DNA from: an uncultured Bacteroidales bacterium
Lineage (GTDB): Bacteria > Bacteroidota > Bacteroidia > Bacteroidales > UBA932
NCBI GenBank assembly: GCA_947305045.1
Contig: CAMZCW010000113.1
Location: 1-7,401, forward strand
DNA length: 7,401 bases
Direction of reading: 5' to 3'
This document shows positions 4,335-7,401 of this stretch, piece after piece. The position numbers were made by a program, and so were the translations under genes. Within the stretch, counting starts at the first letter, position 1, and each line of letters opens with the position of its first letter. A model generated the notes under the pieces. It was not told the DNA's origin. It was given only the letters and a program-made list of their open reading frames with translations, and searched no databases.

Positions 4335-6200
4335 ATGACGCCGCAGGAGGTACTACAGACATACTGGGGATACGAAAGCTTCCGCCCCATGCAGGAGGAG
4401 ATTATCCGGGACGCCCTGGAAGGACGGGACGTGTTGGCCATCCTGCCCACGGGCGGCGGCAAGAGCGTCTGCTTCCAGGTACCTGCCCTCATGCAGGACG
4501 GCATTGCCCTGGTGGTCACGCCCCTCATCGCCCTCATGAAGGACCAGGTGCAGAACCTCCAAGAGCGGGGCATCCGTGCTCTGGCCGTTCACGCTGGCAT
4601 GGACCGGCATCAGGTGGACCTCACCCTCAACAATGCCGCCTACGGAGACTTCAAGTTCCTGTACCTCTCCCCGGAACGCCTTAAGACTCAGTTGTTTCAG
4701 AGTTACCTAAGCGTTCTCAATGTCTCCTACATAGTGGTGGACGAGGCGCACTGTATCTCCCAGTGGGGCTACGATTTCCGGCCGGATTACCTGGAAATTG
4801 GGGAGCTCCGGAAGAAGGTGGACGCCCCCGTAATCGCCCTCACTGCCACCGCCACCCCGGATGTGGCCGCGGACATCATGGACCGCCTCAAGTTCCGGGA
4901 ACCCAACCTCAAGATCTCCGGTTTCGAACGACCCAACCTCAGCTATATCGTCCGAAAAACGCAGGACAAGACCGGTCAGATCCGGAGCATCTGCGAAGGC
5001 GTAAAGGGCACTGGAATCGTGTACGTACGCAGCCGCAACCGCTGCCAGGAAATGGCCACTGCACTCTCTCAGGCAGGCATCAAGGCCGATTACTACCACG
5101 CCGGCCTGGGCAGCGCCACCCGCGCCAAGCGCCAGGAAGAGTGGAAGGCCGGCACTACCCGCGTAATGGTTTGCACCAACGCCTTCGGCATGGGCATAGA
5201 CAAGGCCGATGTCCGTTTTGTGGTACACGCAGACCTGCCGGACAGTCCGGAAGCCTATTTCCAGGAAGCCGGCCGGGCGGGGCGCGACGGCAAGCCCTCC
5301 TGGGCGGTGCTCCTCTGGAACGGAACGGACATCCAGCGCCTGAAGCAGATCCAGCAGGTCTCCTTCCCTTCGCTGGAATACATAGAAGACATCTACCAGA
5401 AGCTTCACGTCTTCTTTGAAATCCCCTACGACACAGGCATGGGCCGCATGCTCAAACTGGACCTGGCGGCTTTCTGCCAGCGTTTCAAGCTGCAGTCATC
5501 GGCCGCCTGGTATGCCATCAAATACCTGGAAAGGGAGGGCCACTGGAGCATTGCGGAAGACATGGACATCCAGACCCGCATCAAGATAGACATTGACCGG
5601 ACGGCCCTTTACAGCACGGACCTTCCATCGGCCCAGATGCCCGGCCTCCTGGAACAGCTCATGCGCACCTATACCGGCATTTTCTCCTTCCCCACCCCCA
5701 TCGACGAGGAATATATTGCCGGAAAGTGCAACACCTCCGTCCCCCACCTGCGGGAAATGCTTTACCAACTGAGCATCAATCACGTTATCCGCTATATCCC
5801 GGCCGATCATGCCACCGTGGTGTACCTTCAGCATCACCGCCTGCATCCCGGGGATGTTCAGCTCACCCCCAAGCGCTACCAGCTGCTCAAGGAAGCATCG
5901 GAAAGAAGGATGCGCACCATGACGGAGTTCGTGGAAGAAGAAGACGAATGCCGTTCCCGCTTCCTCCTCCGTTACTTCGGCCAGGAAAAGGCCGATGACT
6001 GCGGTAAATGCGACGTCTGCCGCTCCGCCGCCGCCCGGCCGAAAGACCTCCCGGAGCGCCTGAAATCCCTTATCCAGGCCCGCGAGGGGCATTATTCCCT
6101 CAAAGAGCTCCGTACGGCCATGGGGCCCGGGGACGAGCGCTGGCTGGACGTGCTCCGCGAACTCATAGACCGGGGAGAAGTGCCCCCTTATACCCCATAA
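4335..6200 (+). CDS. recQ: RecQ-family ATP-dependent DNA helicase, variant with displaced zinc cluster
   Basis: Likely a 3'-5' DNA helicase of recombination and repair (621 aa). Motif 0 is FRPMQEEII (16-24) and Walker A is LPTGGGKS (37-44). The DEAH box is at 136-139, continuing into the RecQ aromatic loop CISQWGYDFRP (140-150). TATA is at 171-174 and motif VI QEAGRAGRDG at 310-319. The zinc cysteines C539, C556, C559 and C562 keep the E. coli spacing (C380, C397, C400, C403) but lie about 160 residues later. Between them and the helicase core are two apparent winged-helix-like segments (about 373-410 and 436-500). Only 59 residues follow the zinc cluster, with no HRDC domain. I recall similar architecture in other Bacteroidota RecQ proteins. 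The ATG at 4335 was preferred; an in-frame TTG at 4326 would add three residues. The gap to the preceding gene is 12 nt. Confidence 0.93.
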   Translation: MTPQEVLQTYWGYESFRPMQEEIIRDALEGRDVLAILPTGGGKSVCFQVPALMQDGIALVVTPLIALMKDQVQNLQERGIRALAVHAGMDRHQVDLTLNNAAYGDFKFLYLSPERLKTQLFQSYLSVLNVSYIVVDEAHCISQWGYDFRPDYLEIGELRKKVDAPVIALTATATPDVAADIMDRLKFREPNLKISGFERPNLSYIVRKTQDKTGQIRSICEGVKGTGIVYVRSRNRCQEMATALSQAGIKADYYHAGLGSATRAKRQEEWKAGTTRVMVCTNAFGMGIDKADVRFVVHADLPDSPEAYFQEAGRAGRDGKPSWAVLLWNGTDIQRLKQIQQVSFPSLEYIEDIYQKLHVFFEIPYDTGMGRMLKLDLAAFCQRFKLQSSAAWYAIKYLEREGHWSIAEDMDIQTRIKIDIDRTALYSTDLPSAQMPGLLEQLMRTYTGIFSFPTPIDEEYIAGKCNTSVPHLREMLYQLSINHVIRYIPADHATVVYLQHHRLHPGDVQLTPKRYQLLKEASERRMRTMTEFVEEEDECRSRFLLRYFGQEKADDCGKCDVCRSAAARPKDLPERLKSLIQAREGHYSLKELRTAMGPGDERWLDVLRELIDRGEVPPYTP

Positions 6201-6203
6201 GCC

Positions 6204-7401
6204 ATGACCGGAAGCAAGGACCTCCTGCTGGGAAGAATCCGTAACGGAGAAAGCCTGAGCCTGGGGCAGCAGCTCAAGCTGAGCCTGCTGCTCAGCTACC
6301 CTGCCATCCTGGCCCAGCTGTCGTCGGTGATGATGCAGTACATAGACACCTCCATGGTGGGGCATCTGGGACCGGAAGCGGGGGCCGCCATCGGCCTGGT
6401 TTCCACCTGTCTGTGGCTCATGGGCGGCTTTGGGATGGCTGCCACCAGCGGTTTCTCCGTGCAGGTGGCGCACCATATTGGCGGTAACGATTTCAAGGGC
6501 GCGCGGGACATCCTGCGCCAGGCCCTGGTGTGCGTGCTGGGTTTCAGCGCCGTCATCGGCCTCTTAGGCGTAGCCGTGCATCAGCAGCTCCCAGTCTGGC
6601 TGGGCGGCGGAGAGGACATTGTGGCCGATGCCGCCAAGTACTTCCTCATCATGTCCCTGTTCATGCCGGCCATGCTCCTGGACTGGATGTGCGCCGCCAT
6701 GCTGCAGGCCAGCGGCAACATGAAGGTACCCAGCATCCTCAGTATCGGCATGTGCCTTATGGACGTGGCATTCAATTACCTGTTTATCTACGTGCTGGAT
6801 ATGGGCGTGGTGGGCGCGGCCATCGGCTCCGGCCTGGCCGAGGTCATTACCGGCCTCCTCATGTTCTCCTTCCTGGTTTTCCGTTCCAAAGAGCTTCGGC
6901 TAACGCATGAACACGGAAGCTTCCGGCCCACGGAACCGGTTGTTCGGAAAGCCCTGGACATCAGCGGCCCCATGGCCTTCCAGAACGTCCTCATGCGCGG
7001 CGGATACATTGCCGCCACGGTGATTGTGGCGCCGCTGGGCACCATCGCCATCGCCGCCAATTCCTTTGCCATCACGGCCGAGAGCCTCTGCTACATGCCC
7101 GGAGCGGGTATTGCCGATGCAGCCACCACCCTGGTGGGCCAGTCCATCGGCGCCCGCAGGAAGGAACTGGCCAAACGCTTTGCCTGGATTACCACTTTCC
7201 TGGGGATGGGCATCATGGGCCTCCTGGCCATCCTCATGTTCATTTTTGCCCCGCAGATGATGGGCCTGCTCTCCCCCGACGCAGCCGTCATCGACCTGGG
7301 CGCCCGCGTACTGCGGATAGAGGCCTTTGCCGAACTGGGTTATGCAGCCGCCATGGTGGCCTACGGCGCCTGCGTGGGCGCCGGCGACACCAAGTGGCCC
7401 A
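6204..7401 (+). CDS. MATE family efflux transporter (3' end cut by window edge)
   Basis: Multidrug and toxic compound extrusion transporter of the inner membrane, expected to export cationic compounds in exchange for H+ or Na+. 399 codons plus one base are visible; MATE proteins are usually about 440-480 aa, so roughly 40-80 residues are missing. The family N-terminal motif is present as QYIDTSMVGHLG (45-56). Other signatures are the LQASGNMKVP block (167-176), the second-half segment VGQSIGA (311-317), and a VGAGDTKWP ending (391-399) of the type seen in TM10-11 regions. Hydrophobic segments alternate along the whole length, with a soluble linker at about 227-250 between the halves. It starts 3 nt after the recQ stop with no Shine-Dalgarno and is probably in the same transcript. 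The substrate cannot be judged from sequence. Confidence 0.93.
   Translation, partial: MTGSKDLLLGRIRNGESLSLGQQLKLSLLLSYPAILAQLSSVMMQYIDTSMVGHLGPEAGAAIGLVSTCLWLMGGFGMAATSGFSVQVAHHIGGNDFKGARDILRQALVCVLGFSAVIGLLGVAVHQQLPVWLGGGEDIVADAAKYFLIMSLFMPAMLLDWMCAAMLQASGNMKVPSILSIGMCLMDVAFNYLFIYVLDMGVVGAAIGSGLAEVITGLLMFSFLVFRSKELRLTHEHGSFRPTEPVVRKALDISGPMAFQNVLMRGGYIAATVIVAPLGTIAIAANSFAITAESLCYMPGAGIADAATTLVGQSIGARRKELAKRFAWITTFLGMGIMGLLAILMFIFAPQMMGLLSPDAAVIDLGARVLRIEAFAELGYAAAMVAYGACVGAGDTKWP

Overview
The window looks like chromosomal DNA from a member of the Bacteroidota, probably the order Bacteroidales with a fairly GC-rich genome. Three upstream regions carry the Bacteroidota-type promoter -7 box TAnnTTTG. 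Two of these also have a TTTG -33 box at normal spacing. No gene start has a clear Shine-Dalgarno sequence, and the tRNA does not encode its CCA end. The RecQ protein also has a domain order that I associate with this phylum. No transposase, integrase, CRISPR array or phage gene is visible.

Left part (1-2096, minus strand): a two-gene unit. A HI0933/BaiN-type flavoprotein (499 aa, longer than its family) is followed after 3 nt by a cytoplasmic FklB/Mip-type FKBP peptidyl-prolyl isomerase, which runs off the left edge. The pair is read from a good promoter at 2151-2182, and a small hairpin lies at the predicted 5' end of its mRNA.

Middle (2097-2668): back-to-back divergent promoters, then tRNA-Thr(CGT) at 2248-2320 with a strong terminator. 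The terminator stem extends into a perfect 22-bp inverted repeat whose left arm includes the last six bases of the tRNA. About 300 bases without a credible gene follow. They hold short direct repeats, a G/C hairpin, a nested inverted repeat and what looks like a decayed tandem duplication of about 82 bp.

Right part (2669-7401, plus strand): five closely packed co-directional genes behind a TATCTTTG -7 box. They are queD and queE (two successive steps from GTP-derived dihydroneopterin triphosphate to the 7-deazaguanine core of queuosine), a PrsW-family intramembrane protease whose start overlaps the queE stop, a RecQ-family helicase, and a MATE multidrug/cation exporter cut by the right edge. 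Gaps are 2, -4, 12 and 3 nt, so one transcript is likely, although the products have no obvious common function beyond QueD/QueE.

Most of the window is ordinary housekeeping DNA. The best candidates for a second look are the tRNA/terminator inverted repeat, the PrsW protein in a queuosine operon, the RecQ with its displaced zinc cluster, and the two insertions in the flavoprotein. I see no evidence for a new defence or mobile system.
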